From Chloroflexota bacterium (GTDB lineage Bacteria; Chloroflexota; Dormibacteria; Dormibacterales; Dormibacteraceae): DNA of 64,000 bases. Position 1 is the first letter of the stretch, and each line of letters starts with the position of its first letter. The notes below the pieces were generated by a model. It had not been told where the DNA came from, did no database searches, and saw only the letters and a program-made list of their open reading frames with translations. Shown here one piece after another: positions 17,249 to 26,396 of the stretch. The translations under genes were made by a program, and so were the position numbers. The DNA lies in assembly GCA_005880795.1 (NCBI GenBank), contig VBGP01000007.1, forward strand, positions 60,067 through 124,066, written 5' to 3'.

Positions 17249-17275
17249 GTCCGGCCGGCGAGCTGCCGGCCGGAC
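17249..17275 (-). terminator. Intra-operon hairpin after binding-protein gene
   Basis: A perfect 11-bp stem (GTCCGGCCGGC / GCCGGCCGGAC) with a five-base loop lies between the binding-protein stop and the GH3 start. No U-tract follows in the direction of transcription. Such hairpins commonly protect the 3' end of binding-protein mRNA or cause partial termination, so that binding protein is made in excess over downstream enzymes; this role is inferred. Confidence 0.55.
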
Positions 17276-17296
17276 ATGTCACCTGTCGACAAATCG

Positions 17297-19066
17297 TTAG
17301 GAAACGGGCTTCAGCTGCATGAGGATGTACGGCATCTGAGGGTCGCTTGGTGAGGGGTTCATGTAGGGATGCGATTGGTTGGGCCAGCCCGTGTACTTCG
17401 CGCTGCTGTAGACGTTCCAGTCCGCGCCGTAGAGCAGCGGAGCGTAGGGAACGTCGGTCGACATGATCTTCTCGAGCTTCTGGACGAGCGGGTAGAGCGC
17501 GGTGGTGTCAGTGGGATCGGTGCTCGCGTAAGCAGTCAAGGCTGCCTTGGCGTCGGCGTTGGAGTAGCCGATCTGCTGCGCGGCAGTGCTCGCAAACCAG
17601 TCGTTGTACTGCGTGTACGGGATGCTGCCACCAGCGCCCCAGTGGATCATCGTCTGCCACCCGGAGGGGTTGGAGGTCAGTGTGGTGTTCCAGTCCGAGT
17701 AGCCCTGCGCCGGCTTGGTGGTCACGGCCATTCCAAGGGGTTGCAGCTCCTGTGAGATGAGCGCCGCGTTCTCCCAGTAGTCGGAGAACGGAACCGGGTC
17801 GTAGACCGAGAACTTGATGATCTTGCCGCCCTTGGTCCAGCAGTTGGCGGTGTTGCTTCCGTCGCAGTTCCCGCCTGACTTGAAGGTCCCGTTGCTGTAC
17901 TGGGAGGTGGCCGGAGGAGTCCAGCCGCCGTTCTTGAGGATGTCGTAAACGTCCATACCGGCTGGCAGCTTCTGGGCCGTCGCCGTCGCTGCGTCCGGGG
18001 TGTTGGCGCCGGTCGAAAGGTCGCCCGCGAAGCTGCCGTCAGTAGGCAGGAACGCCTTCTGGTTGGGCAGGATCAGGGCGCTCGACGAGCTCGCCGCGCG
18101 CTCGTAGCCTGACTCACCTAGCAGCGCGAGAGCGTTGCGGTCGATGCCGTAGCTGACCGCTTTGCGGACAGCTGCTTCGTTGATGCCGGTCGCGCCGCCG
18201 TTGCCGGCGTTCAGGTTGAAGTAAAGCGTGACCGTGGAGCCTGACGCGAACCAGGCGTGGTTCGTCTGCGGGTTGAGGTTGACGAAGTTTTCGTAGACGT
18301 TGGGGATGTCGTTGCCGGCCCAGTCGAGCTGCCCGCTGATGAGCGCGTCGCTGGCGGCAGCGTTCGTCGCGATCGAAGGAGTGTCGATTTCAGATTCGGG
18401 TGGAGTCCCGCCCCAGTAGTTGGGGTTCGGCTTCCACTTGATCAGTGAGCTGGAGTAGCTGGCCAGCACGAAAGGCCCGGTGCCGACCGGGACCTTGATC
18501 GTCATGGTCGGGTTCTGCGCGACCTGCGCCGCCACCGACGCCTTGAGGACGTAGGTGTGCCCGAGGATGGTCGACAGAGAGGTGTACTGCGGAGACGTGA
18601 AGTGAAGAGTGACGTTGTTACCGTTGACCGTCGCGTCCGATGCCTGGTCGGGCACACCGAACACGTTGGCCTTCGGATTCGCGAGCGCCTTGAAGGTGGC
18701 GGCGACGTCGGCCGGACCGAACGATGAGCCGTCATTGAACTTGACGTTCTGGCGGATCGTCATCTGGAGGTCCTTGCCGCCGTTCGCAAACTGGAAAGCC
18801 GTGGCCAGCCAGGGGTGGATACCCGCCGCGGTCGGGTCGAGCTCGTCGAATTCGACCAGCGGCTCGTTAACCAGGCTCCGGGTGCCCATGGCGGACGTAA
18901 CTGAGTTCGAGTCGTACGGGTTGAAGTCTTCCGAGAAGGTAACCCCGGTGGTCGGCTCGGCGATGAGAGCCTTGCCTCCCGGTGTCGTCGCGTTGTTTGA
19001 CTGCTGACAGGCGCCCAACGCGAGGGCGGCCACGCCAAGCAGGCTTGCCAAAGGTCGCCAATTCAT
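17297..19066 (-). CDS. Family 5 solute-binding lipoprotein (oligosaccharide/peptide ABC importer)
   Basis: 589 residues from ATG 19066 (MNWRPLASLLGVAALALGACQQS). The start is fixed by a GGAGGTGA Shine-Dalgarno sequence just upstream; the ORF-track start at 19282 adds 72 meaningless residues. The lipobox LGAC marks a membrane-anchored lipoprotein. The rest is a SBP_bac_5 (DppA/OppA) fold, including GPFVLASYSSSLIKWKPNPNYWGG and the AAVRKAVSYGIDRNALALLGESG region. Family 5 proteins bind peptides, nickel or, in several bacteria, cello- or laminari-oligosaccharides. The glycosidase-rich operon points to a sugar ligand. A 133-base gap from the preceding ATPase could hold a secondary promoter, though no clear one is seen. 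Confidence 0.88.
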   Translation of the reverse strand: MNWRPLASLLGVAALALGACQQSNNATTPGGKALIAEPTTGVTFSEDFNPYDSNSVTSAMGTRSLVNEPLVEFDELDPTAAGIHPWLATAFQFANGGKDLQMTIRQNVKFNDGSSFGPADVAATFKALANPKANVFGVPDQASDATVNGNNVTLHFTSPQYTSLSTILGHTYVLKASVAAQVAQNPTMTIKVPVGTGPFVLASYSSSLIKWKPNPNYWGGTPPESEIDTPSIATNAAASDALISGQLDWAGNDIPNVYENFVNLNPQTNHAWFASGSTVTLYFNLNAGNGGATGINEAAVRKAVSYGIDRNALALLGESGYERAASSSSALILPNQKAFLPTDGSFAGDLSTGANTPDAATATAQKLPAGMDVYDILKNGGWTPPATSQYSNGTFKSGGNCDGSNTANCWTKGGKIIKFSVYDPVPFSDYWENAALISQELQPLGMAVTTKPAQGYSDWNTTLTSNPSGWQTMIHWGAGGSIPYTQYNDWFASTAAQQIGYSNADAKAALTAYASTDPTDTTALYPLVQKLEKIMSTDVPYAPLLYGADWNVYSSAKYTGWPNQSHPYMNPSPSDPQMPYILMQLKPVS

Positions 19067-19199
19067 AGGTATGTCACCTCCGTGACGCACTGCGCGTTCG
19101 CAGTGGACTTCTGCTGGGAACACCGGGATACGCACGCCACCACACCCCTGCGGCAACGGCCGGCGGGGACCGAAACGCACGACGAAAATCCATCCATCC

Positions 19200-20240
19200 T
19201 CACCTCTTTGATTTCTCTGGTTCGAGTGGTCCGGTCGCGAGAACTCCGTTTTCGCTGGCCTGCCGCTCAGCGGGGTCGACATGCAGCCAGCACGCCGCGA
19301 TGTGGTCCGGCGACACCGCGATGCTGGGCGGCGCCTTGTGCCTGCAGACCTCCATCACGTGCGGGCATCGCGGGTGGAAGCGGCACCCCGTCGGCGGCGC
19401 AAGGAGGCTGGGCGGTGCGCCAATGCCGGCCAGGACGGGAGGCTGCGCCCGATCCGGATCGGGCGCAGCGGAGAGCAGTAGTTGCGTGTAGGGATGGGCG
19501 GGGCGGTCGGTCAGCTCCACGCTCGGCGCCGCCTCGACCAGCTGCCCCGCGTACATGACGACGATCGTGTCGGCCAGGTAGCGGGCCGACGCGATGTCGT
19601 GCGTGATGTAGAGGATCGCGAGCTTCTCTCGGTCGCGCAGGTCGGCCAGCAGGTTGAGCACGCCGAGGCGGATCGAAACGTCGAGCATCGACACGGGCTC
19701 GTCCGCGATCAAGACGCGGGGCTTGACCGCCAGGGCGCGGGCGATGGCGACGCGCTGCCGCTGCCCGCCCGACAGCTCGTGCGGGAACTTGTCGGCGAAC
19801 TGCCGCGGCGGCTTGAGGGCGACCCGCTCGAGCAGATCATCGACCGCCTTGTCCGTGTTGCCGTTGACGAGGTGGTGGATCTTGAGCGGACGTTCCAGGT
19901 CGTGGCGGACGCGATGCACGGGGTTCAGGGAAGCGAACGGATCCTGGAATACCATCTGGACCTGCTTCGCGTACGAGCGGGGGCGCCCCGCCTGAACCGG
20001 CTTGCCGTCGAGCAGGACCGTGCCTTTGTCTGGCTTGGTGATCTCGGCCAGGATCCGCGCCACGGTCGTCTTCCCCGCACCGCTCTCCCCGACGAACGCG
20101 GTCACCTTCCGCGCGTCCAGGCTCACCGAAACGTTGTCCACGGCGTGGACGGGCGACTTGCGAGCAAGTAATCCCCTCCCCTGCTTGACCCAGAAGTACT
20201 TGGTCAGGTTGCGACCTTCCAGGACCGGTGCTGTCGTCAC
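19200..20240 (-). CDS. Oligosaccharide/peptide ABC transporter ATP-binding protein (DppF type)
   Basis: 346 residues with a complete ABC ATPase: Walker A GESGAGKTT (~51), Q-loop QMVFQDPFASLNP, signature LSGGQRQR, Walker B VLIADEP and H-loop ITHDIAS. The C-terminal oligopeptide-transporter domain has the typical Cys-rich region (GCRFHPRCPHVMEVCRHKAP and later ACWLH), which in Dpp/Opp ATPases can ligate an iron-sulfur cluster. It is the second nucleotide-binding subunit; the first is fused to the permease encoded immediately upstream, whose stop it overlaps by four bases. Confidence 0.93.
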   Translation of the reverse strand: MTTAPVLEGRNLTKYFWVKQGRGLLARKSPVHAVDNVSVSLDARKVTAFVGESGAGKTTVARILAEITKPDKGTVLLDGKPVQAGRPRSYAKQVQMVFQDPFASLNPVHRVRHDLERPLKIHHLVNGNTDKAVDDLLERVALKPPRQFADKFPHELSGGQRQRVAIARALAVKPRVLIADEPVSMLDVSIRLGVLNLLADLRDREKLAILYITHDIASARYLADTIVVMYAGQLVEAAPSVELTDRPAHPYTQLLLSAAPDPDRAQPPVLAGIGAPPSLLAPPTGCRFHPRCPHVMEVCRHKAPPSIAVSPDHIAACWLHVDPAERQASENGVLATGPLEPEKSKR

Positions 20241-22402
20241 TGGATGTTCACCTGGGACAACCGCTCGCGCATGACGTCCCCCGGCTCAGCAAGTGAGAGC
20301 TCGGCTGGTGGAGTTGCGCCATTGCGATGCAGCCAGCACGCGACCTCGCGGTTGGGCCCCGGGATCGACCCGAGCACGGGCACATCGTGCTTGCACTGAT
20401 CGAGCGCCCACTTGCAGCGGGGATGGAAAGCGCATCCCGAGGGGAGATCCCTGAGGTCGGGAGGTGACCCCGGGATCCCCGCCATCGGGACGCGCTTGCC
20501 GTGCATGGGCGGAAAGCAGTGCAGAAGCCCATGCGTGTACGGCAAGCGCGGTGCGCGAAAAAGGGAGTTGGCGGGCGCCCGCTCCATCAATCGACCCGCA
20601 TACATCACCGCGATGTCATCCGCGAACTCGACCAGCAGCGAGAGGTCGTGAGTGATGAAGAGAGCCGCGAAACCGAGCCGGTCGCGTAGGCCCATCAGCT
20701 CTTCGAGAATCTCGCGCTGGGTCACGACATCAAGTGCCGTGGTGGGCTCGTCGAGCACCATCACCTGCGGCTCGAGGGCCAGCGCCATGGCGATCATCGC
20801 CCGCTGCCGCATGCCGCCGGACAGCTCGTGCGGATAGCTGCGCAGCCGATCGCCGTTCATGCCGACCATATCGAGCAGCTCGACGCCGCGCGTATACCGC
20901 TCGTCGCGAGACATGCGCGGCCGGTGGGCGCGCAGCAGGTCGTCGAACTGCGCCCCAATCGTGGTCACCGGGTTCAACGCGTTGAGCGAGCTCTGCAGCA
21001 CGACCGCGATCTCCGACCAGCGGATCTCGCGCAGCCGGTGCGGTCCCGCCGCGAGCATGTCGATCGTTTCCTTCGGGTTGTCACGGGTGAATGGCTTGGA
21101 GTGGAACAGCACCTGTCCTTCGGTGATGACAGCAGGAGCACGCAGGAGGCGGATGGCGGCGAGGGCAAGCGTCGTCTTTCCGCTTCCACTCTCGCCCGCC
21201 AGGCCAAGGACGCGGCCGCGGCGGAGGACGAGGTCGCAGTCTCTCACCGCGTGGACCGCCTGGTCGCCGTATCCGTAATCGACCGACAGGCCGCGGATCT
21301 CCAACACGGCGTCGGCCGTGCTTGGCGTTGTGTTCGGTACCGTCGCAGCGCCTCTCATCACGGGCGTCAGGCCGAGCGTCGTGCTGACATGGGCGCCGGC
21401 TTTCCTTGCGGCTCTCGCCGTAAGACCTGACGTACGCAGGCGTGGGTTGATGAACTCGTCGATACCGAAGTTCACCAGCGCCAGCCCGGTGCCGAGCAGC
21501 GCGACGCAGATCCCGGGCGGCGCCCACCACCACCACCAGCCGCCGCGCACTGCATTGTTGGCGAAGCCTTCGCGCAACATCTCGCCCCAGTTCCACAGGC
21601 CCGGGGGCGAGCCCGTCGGCGATCCGGCGAGGCCGAGGAAGGAAATGGCGACGTAGGCATAGATCGCAGTGAGTGAGGTGAAGAGAAATGAGGCGGCGAC
21701 GATCGGGATGAGGTTGGGCAGGATCTCGACGCCGATGATCCGTAAAGGTCCCTCGCCGGAGACGCGCGAGGCTTCGACAAAGTCACGATTGCGCAGAGAC
21801 AGGGTTTGCGCGCGCAGCGTGCGCGCGGTGTACGCCCACGTGGTCACGGCGATGATCGCCGCCACGAGCACGAGGCTGGATCCAGCCGAGGGCACGTAGT
21901 CGGCGAGCACGATCAGGAGGGGCAGGCCGGGAATCGCGAGAGACACGTTCGCGACGAGGGAAAGTCCCTCATCCGTGGCGCCGCCGATATAGCCGGCGGT
22001 GACTCCGAAGATGATCGAAAGCACAGTCGCTATCGCGGCGGCGAGGAGGCCCACGAACATGGTCGCCTGCGTCGAGGCGAGCAGCTGTGACCATGCGTCC
22101 TGCGCGAACACCGTCGTGCCGAGCCAGTGCGCGGCGGACGGGCCTAACGGCAGCGGGTAGTAGCTGGCCGGAAAACCCGAGTCGCCGCCGGTGCCCGGGA
22201 CGAGCACGTGCTGGACCCAGTTCTGCGTGTCGGTCGCGTTGGGCGAGTAGGGAGTAATCCAGCGTCCGATGATCGCGACCACGCTGAACACACCCAGGAT
22301 GACCAGCCCTGCTATGACTTTCGGCGAGCGTGGGATGCGGAGCACGCGCGCTCTCTCCAGGGTGACCGGCACCTGGGTGAGGGTCGTGCTGTCGATGGTC
22401 AT
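20237..22402 (-). CDS. Fused ABC permease (DppC) and ATPase (DppD)
   Basis: 721 residues in one uninterrupted frame. Residues ~20-315 are a DppC-type permease with an N-terminal transmembrane helix, a large extracytoplasmic loop, and the EAA-like motif (EASRVSGEGPLRIIGVEILPNLIPIVAASF). A linker of about 45 residues follows (VSTTLGLTPVMRGAATVPNT). Residues ~365-700 form a DppD-type ATPase with Walker A GESGSGKTT, signature LSGGMRQRAM, Walker B VMVLDEPTT, and the Cys-rich Opp C-terminal motif GCAFHPRCKWALDQCKH. Permease and ATPase of this family are normally separate proteins. It overlaps both neighbouring transporter genes by four bases. Confidence 0.93.
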   Translation of the reverse strand: MTIDSTTLTQVPVTLERARVLRIPRSPKVIAGLVILGVFSVVAIIGRWITPYSPNATDTQNWVQHVLVPGTGGDSGFPASYYPLPLGPSAAHWLGTTVFAQDAWSQLLASTQATMFVGLLAAAIATVLSIIFGVTAGYIGGATDEGLSLVANVSLAIPGLPLLIVLADYVPSAGSSLVLVAAIIAVTTWAYTARTLRAQTLSLRNRDFVEASRVSGEGPLRIIGVEILPNLIPIVAASFLFTSLTAIYAYVAISFLGLAGSPTGSPPGLWNWGEMLREGFANNAVRGGWWWWWAPPGICVALLGTGLALVNFGIDEFINPRLRTSGLTARAARKAGAHVSTTLGLTPVMRGAATVPNTTPSTADAVLEIRGLSVDYGYGDQAVHAVRDCDLVLRRGRVLGLAGESGSGKTTLALAAIRLLRAPAVITEGQVLFHSKPFTRDNPKETIDMLAAGPHRLREIRWSEIAVVLQSSLNALNPVTTIGAQFDDLLRAHRPRMSRDERYTRGVELLDMVGMNGDRLRSYPHELSGGMRQRAMIAMALALEPQVMVLDEPTTALDVVTQREILEELMGLRDRLGFAALFITHDLSLLVEFADDIAVMYAGRLMERAPANSLFRAPRLPYTHGLLHCFPPMHGKRVPMAGIPGSPPDLRDLPSGCAFHPRCKWALDQCKHDVPVLGSIPGPNREVACWLHRNGATPPAELSLAEPGDVMRERLSQVNIQ

Positions 22403-23391
22403 GCGGCCTGCCTCGCCCGAGGATCGATCGCGACATAGACGGCATCGGCGATCAGGTTGGCTACCAGCACGACCAGCGTGATCACCACGAACACGCCCTG
22501 AACCAGCGGATAGTCGAGCTTGCCCAGCGCGTCGAACAGATGGAATCCGATTCCGGGGTAGTTGAAGACGATCTCGACCAGGATCTGCCCCCCGACGACG
22601 AGGCTGATGGCGATCGTGAAGTTGGCGACGACCGGGAGGAGGGCGTTGCGCACCGCGTACCAGACCACGGTGCGGCCGGGCAGTCCCTTAGCCTGCGCCA
22701 CCAGGACAAAGTCCTCGTCCATGGTGGTGATCACCTGGTTGCGTATCGAGAGGATGAATCCGGCCATCGACGCGAGGACCACGGTTGCCGCCGGCAGGAC
22801 GGCGTGGCTGACGACGCTCCCGATGTACGGGAGGTTGGGGCCAGGGGTGGTCGCGTAGATGTCGTAGCCGAACAGGCTGGGGAACCACTTCAGCATGGTC
22901 CCGGTCTGGCCGAGGACCAGGACCAGGACGATGCCCAGGAAGAAGAATGGGAGCGCCTGGAAGAAAGTCGCGAACGGGATCAGCCAGTCGGTCCAGGAAC
23001 CCCGTCGCCAGGCGATCAGCGTTCCGATCGCGCTGCCGCCGAGAAATGCCAGCGTGGTCGAGATGCCGAGGAGGACGAGCGTCCAGGGCAGGTAGGAGAG
23101 GATCAGACTGCCCACGGGCGCGTTCTCTGACCACGAGTGGCCGAGGTCGCCGTGCAGAAGGTTGCCGATGTACTGCGTGTACTGATCCCACAGGCTCGTG
23201 TGGACGTTGTAGCCGAGCTGCAATTCGATCGCTCTTACGCACTGCGCGTTGCAGTTGCCGGACTGCGAGGCCCGGGCCACCGCCCCGGCCACGGGGTTGC
23301 CCGGCACAACGCGCGGGAGCAGAAAGCTGACCGTGACCGCCACCCAAGCGGCGAGCAGGTAAACGCCAAAACGCCGGACCAACGCGCGCAT
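22399..23391 (-). CDS. ABC transporter permease (DppB type)
   Basis: 330 residues from ATG 23391 (MRALVRRFGVYLLAAW), two bases after the lacI stop; the ORF-track start at 23436 lies inside lacI. A DppB/OppB-type inner-membrane permease: first helix YLLAAWVAVTVSFLLPRVVPGNP, a periplasmic loop, then five more helices. The EAA loop is VLVAQAKGLPGRTVVWYAVRNALLPVVANF. It pairs with the permease half of the downstream fusion protein to form the heterodimeric channel. Together with the lipoprotein and two ATPase domains it makes a complete importer. Confidence 0.92.
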   Translation of the reverse strand: MRALVRRFGVYLLAAWVAVTVSFLLPRVVPGNPVAGAVARASQSGNCNAQCVRAIELQLGYNVHTSLWDQYTQYIGNLLHGDLGHSWSENAPVGSLILSYLPWTLVLLGISTTLAFLGGSAIGTLIAWRRGSWTDWLIPFATFFQALPFFFLGIVLVLVLGQTGTMLKWFPSLFGYDIYATTPGPNLPYIGSVVSHAVLPAATVVLASMAGFILSIRNQVITTMDEDFVLVAQAKGLPGRTVVWYAVRNALLPVVANFTIAISLVVGGQILVEIVFNYPGIGFHLFDALGKLDYPLVQGVFVVITLVVLVANLIADAVYVAIDPRARQAA

Positions 23392-23393
23392 CG

Positions 23394-24476
23394 CTAGATG
23401 CCGTCCTTCGCGGCACGGACCGCGCGACTCGCGCATCCGCAGCTCTCGCGAATGATCAGCTGCACGGGAAGGACCACGTCGGCGTCACCCTTGCCCGTGC
23501 TGATCTTGGAATAGAGGACGTCGAACGCGGTCGCGCCAAGCTCCTGCATCGGCTGGCGCACGGTGGTCAGCGGAGGATGCAGGTGGCGAGCCACCGGCAC
23601 GTCGTCAAAACCGGTCATCGCGACGTCATGCGGAACCCTGATCCCTCGACGGGCGAGGGCGTGCATGGCCCCGAGCGCGGTCTGGTCGTTGGCGCAGACG
23701 ATTGCGCGCGGCAGTTTTTCTCCGGCGTCGAGCAGCCCATCGATGACCTTTGCGCCCCCGGCCGCGCTGTAGTTGCCCTGCCAGCTGCTCCCGACGTGGA
23801 CCTCGGCGCCATGCGCCACGGCCTCGAGCTCGAAAGCCCGGGCGCGCGCGCGGTTGTCAGGGCTGTCCGTGCGCCCGGACAGGTAGGCGACGCTCTGGTA
23901 TCGATGGTCGACGAGGAGATGCCGGACCAGCGCGCGCATTCCGGCCTCGTTGTCACACCTGACGTTCATCGCCCCCCGCACAGGTGTCCCGGCCAGCGTG
24001 ACGATGGGGACCATACCCGCCAGGCGGGTCACACCCGCCGCGGGAAGCATGCGGTCGTGCAGGATGATCCCGTCCGCCTTGCCGGCGACCCCGGAGATTC
24101 GCGTGGTGGCGTTCTGGTCGTTGAAGCCGACCGAGCTCATCAGCACGTCGAAGCCACGGCGCTGCGCGGCGACGTCGATGCCGCGATTGATGACGTCGAT
24201 GAAGAGCAGGCTTTCGTCCTCGTCTTCGAAATGCGTTTCGTCGCCGCGGCGAAAGACCACGCCGACGACCTCTTTCAGTCCGTTGGAGAGAGCGCGCGCC
24301 GCGCCGTCGGGCACGAAGCCGAGCTCGGTCACCGCGCGCATGACGCGCTCACGGGTGCTCGCGCGCGGAGTGCCCTGACTGTTCAGGACCCGCGAGACCG
24401 ATGCAATCGAGACGCCGGCCCGGCTCGCGACGTCATAAATCGTCAGCGGACCTTTTGGCCTTTTCGGTTCGGGCAT
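23394..24476 (-). CDS. LacI-family repressor of the glycan operon
   Basis: 360 residues starting at ATG 24476 (MPEPKRPKGPLTIYDVASRAG), preceded by GGAG nine bases away; the ORF-track start at 24491 is a TTG. The LacI helix-turn-helix is YDVASRAGVSIASVSRVLNSQGTPRASTRERV, the hinge SNGLKEVVGVVF, and a periplasmic-binding-protein-like ligand domain follows to the end. It is the first gene of the operon it presumably controls; a double LacI-type palindrome lies 34-61 bases upstream of its start, so it should repress itself and all downstream genes until an oligosaccharide inducer binds. Confidence 0.93.
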   Translation of the reverse strand: MPEPKRPKGPLTIYDVASRAGVSIASVSRVLNSQGTPRASTRERVMRAVTELGFVPDGAARALSNGLKEVVGVVFRRGDETHFEDEDESLLFIDVINRGIDVAAQRRGFDVLMSSVGFNDQNATTRISGVAGKADGIILHDRMLPAAGVTRLAGMVPIVTLAGTPVRGAMNVRCDNEAGMRALVRHLLVDHRYQSVAYLSGRTDSPDNRARARAFELEAVAHGAEVHVGSSWQGNYSAAGGAKVIDGLLDAGEKLPRAIVCANDQTALGAMHALARRGIRVPHDVAMTGFDDVPVARHLHPPLTTVRQPMQELGATAFDVLYSKISTGKGDADVVLPVQLIIRESCGCASRAVRAAKDGI

Positions 24477-24509
24477 TCGGGGTGGCTCCAACCGACGGGC
24501 GACTGGCTC

Positions 24510-24537
24510 TGTAAGCGCTTACCGGTAAGCGCTTACA
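24510..24537. promoter_or_regulatory. Double LacI-type operator, 28-bp perfect palindrome
   Basis: Two copies of the self-complementary 12-mer GTAAGCGCTTAC stand in tandem with two bases (CG) between them, and the whole 28 bases is itself a perfect palindrome (half-site TGTAAGCGCTTACC). The central CG and symmetric arms fit LacI/CcpA/CebR-type operators. Its position immediately upstream of lacI makes it the obvious autoregulatory site of the glycan operon, and it could also affect the divergent gene at 24655. Confidence 0.88.
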
Positions 24538-24654
24538 GGATTATATGGACGTCGAGGGAGTTGTCAAGACCGAAGATCGGCGGACCCCAGGCAGGTTATT
24601 TCGCCCGCCGACGCGCACGTGCGGAATTGGGTTGCCTGGGCTTAAGGTCGAATC

Positions 24655-25428
24655 ATGCCAAGTGTTCTCTACCGCACAGATCTGGTCGCGCCGCCCGCGG
24701 TGGCGGCAGATCAGAGCCGGCTCATCGTGCCGGGCAACCTGCAGGGCAAGACGGAGCATTTCTCGGTCTATCTCGACCCCGCGCTGGGAGCTGACGGCAC
24801 GCAGGACGCCGAGGGCGTGCTCGGGAAATGCGAGGGCGATTACGCGACGGTCGCGGGCTACTTCGGCGGGCTGGCCGCCGGCCCATTCAATGTCATCCTT
24901 TTCGCGAACCCGGGCGGCGCGTATCACCAGACCTGCGCCGCGACCGACCTCTTCTGCGACGCCAGGACCAGCCCCGCGGACGGCGACTACTCCGAGTTCC
25001 TGAACGTCGCCGAGTTCGTCGAGGTATTCGAGGCGCTGCAGGCCGGCGGGTGGGATTGCGGCATGAGCAACGGCGAGGGACTGTCTCGCGTCCTCGCGAC
25101 GGACGCCTATCCGAAGGAGCTGGACGGCTTTGCCACGGCCCCGAGCTGGCTCGATTCGAGCCGCCCGAACTTTGTCGACCGCAACGAGAACAGCGACACC
25201 AACACGCCGGCCAACGGCTGCTCCGTCCTTTTTCTGAACTGGATGCGATTCCAGCTCAACTTCACTTGGCAGCAGATCACCGAGGGTGCGGCGCCGACGC
25301 TCGCCCAGACGTACTCGAAGCTGACGGGCAAGAACGATGGGTTCAGGCAGTTCGCGAGCCTGATCGATTCCCAGTTTCCAAAAGGCAGACCCTCCGGCCT
25401 GCTCACGGATAATCCGTTTCCCCTCTGA
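24655..25428 (+). CDS. Conserved hypothetical protein
   Basis: 257 residues without a signal peptide or transmembrane segment. The order of features is a short N-terminus, a beta-rich segment (HFSVYLDPALG), FNVILFANPGGAYHQTCAATDLFCDA, then EFLNVAEFVEVFEALQAGGWDCGMSNGEGLSRVLATDAYP, and a C-terminal helical part. The layout (strand, then EFVEVFE and SNGEGLSR helices) is reminiscent of zinc-metallopeptidase-like folds, but there is no HExxH motif, so catalytic activity is doubtful. I do not recognise a named family. It is divergent from the glycan operon, with the double operator in the shared intergenic region, and its 3' end overlaps the convergent proline iminopeptidase by 26 bases. Confidence 0.6.
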   Translation: MPSVLYRTDLVAPPAVAADQSRLIVPGNLQGKTEHFSVYLDPALGADGTQDAEGVLGKCEGDYATVAGYFGGLAAGPFNVILFANPGGAYHQTCAATDLFCDARTSPADGDYSEFLNVAEFVEVFEALQAGGWDCGMSNGEGLSRVLATDAYPKELDGFATAPSWLDSSRPNFVDRNENSDTNTPANGCSVLFLNWMRFQLNFTWQQITEGAAPTLAQTYSKLTGKNDGFRQFASLIDSQFPKGRPSGLLTDNPFPL

Positions 25429-26374
25429 AACGGTCGGTCGCCCGCACGATCTCGGAGCCGATTCTGTCACCGGCCGCGTGGCCGGCCCCGTCAACGATCA
25501 CCATCTCGACTCCAGGCCACGCCCGCTGGAGCTCCCACGCGTTCGCGATGGGAGATTGAAAATCGAACCGGCCGTTGATCAGAACCCCCGGGATCTTCGA
25601 TAGTGCGCCGGCGTTGCGAATCAACTCGTCGTCCTCCAAAAACAGGTTGTGCCGGACGAAGTGCGTGGCGATTCGCGCGAAGGCCATCGCGTAGTCGGGA
25701 TCCTGGAACCGCTGGTCAAGCCCTTCGTGCGGCGGCCAGTGTGGCGTCGCCGACTCCCACACGCACCACTCGAAAGCCGCGCGCCGCCGGACCTCCGGAA
25801 GAGGGTCGTCGAGCATGGCGGCATAAGCGTCGACGACGTCCAGGCCTCGACCCGTTGAACCAACCGCGGCCAGCAAGCGGGACCACTGCTCCGGAAAGAA
25901 CCGCGCGATACCTCCGCGAAACAACCAATCAACCTCGCTGCGGCGCCCCGACGTAACGCCGAACAGGATCATCTCGCTCACGCGTTCGGGATTGGCCTCG
26001 GCGTAGGCGAGCCCGAGCGCGCTGCCCCACGAGCCGCCGAGGACGAGCCACCGCTCGATTTCCAGGCGCCCGCGCAGCGACTCGATGTCGGCGAGCAGGT
26101 GCTGCGTCGTATTCGTGGTCAGATCAGTCGTCGGGTCGGCGGCGTGCGGGCGGCTCCGCCCGCTGTTGCGCTGGTCGAAGAGCACGAGACGATAAGCGCG
26201 CGGGTCGAACAGCCTGCGAAACCACGGCGAGCATCCGGAGCCCGGCCCGCCATGAAGGACCAGGACGGGCTTGCCGCGCGGATTGCCGCAGGTCTCCCAG
26301 TAGATGAGGTTCCCATCAGACGTGTCGAGCAATCCGCTTTCATAAGGCTCGATGTCGGGATATAGGTCAGCCAC
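25403..26374 (-). CDS. pip: Proline iminopeptidase
   Basis: 323 residues of the alpha/beta-hydrolase peptidase family S33. The oxyanion region HGGPGSGCSPW and the following FDQRNSGRSRPH are the classic Pip signature; the nucleophile is in GGSWGSALGLAYAE (Ser ~110). The acid lies in INGRFDFQSP and the His in DGAGHAAGD near the C-terminus. It removes N-terminal proline from peptides in the cytoplasm. Length and motif spacing match characterised enzymes. It stands alone, convergent with the hypothetical gene on its left and divergent from DUF302 on its right. Confidence 0.92.
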   Translation of the reverse strand: MADLYPDIEPYESGLLDTSDGNLIYWETCGNPRGKPVLVLHGGPGSGCSPWFRRLFDPRAYRLVLFDQRNSGRSRPHAADPTTDLTTNTTQHLLADIESLRGRLEIERWLVLGGSWGSALGLAYAEANPERVSEMILFGVTSGRRSEVDWLFRGGIARFFPEQWSRLLAAVGSTGRGLDVVDAYAAMLDDPLPEVRRRAAFEWCVWESATPHWPPHEGLDQRFQDPDYAMAFARIATHFVRHNLFLEDDELIRNAGALSKIPGVLINGRFDFQSPIANAWELQRAWPGVEMVIVDGAGHAAGDRIGSEIVRATDRFRGETDYP

Positions 26375-26396
26375 GTTGGTGGGAGGTTAGCCGAGC

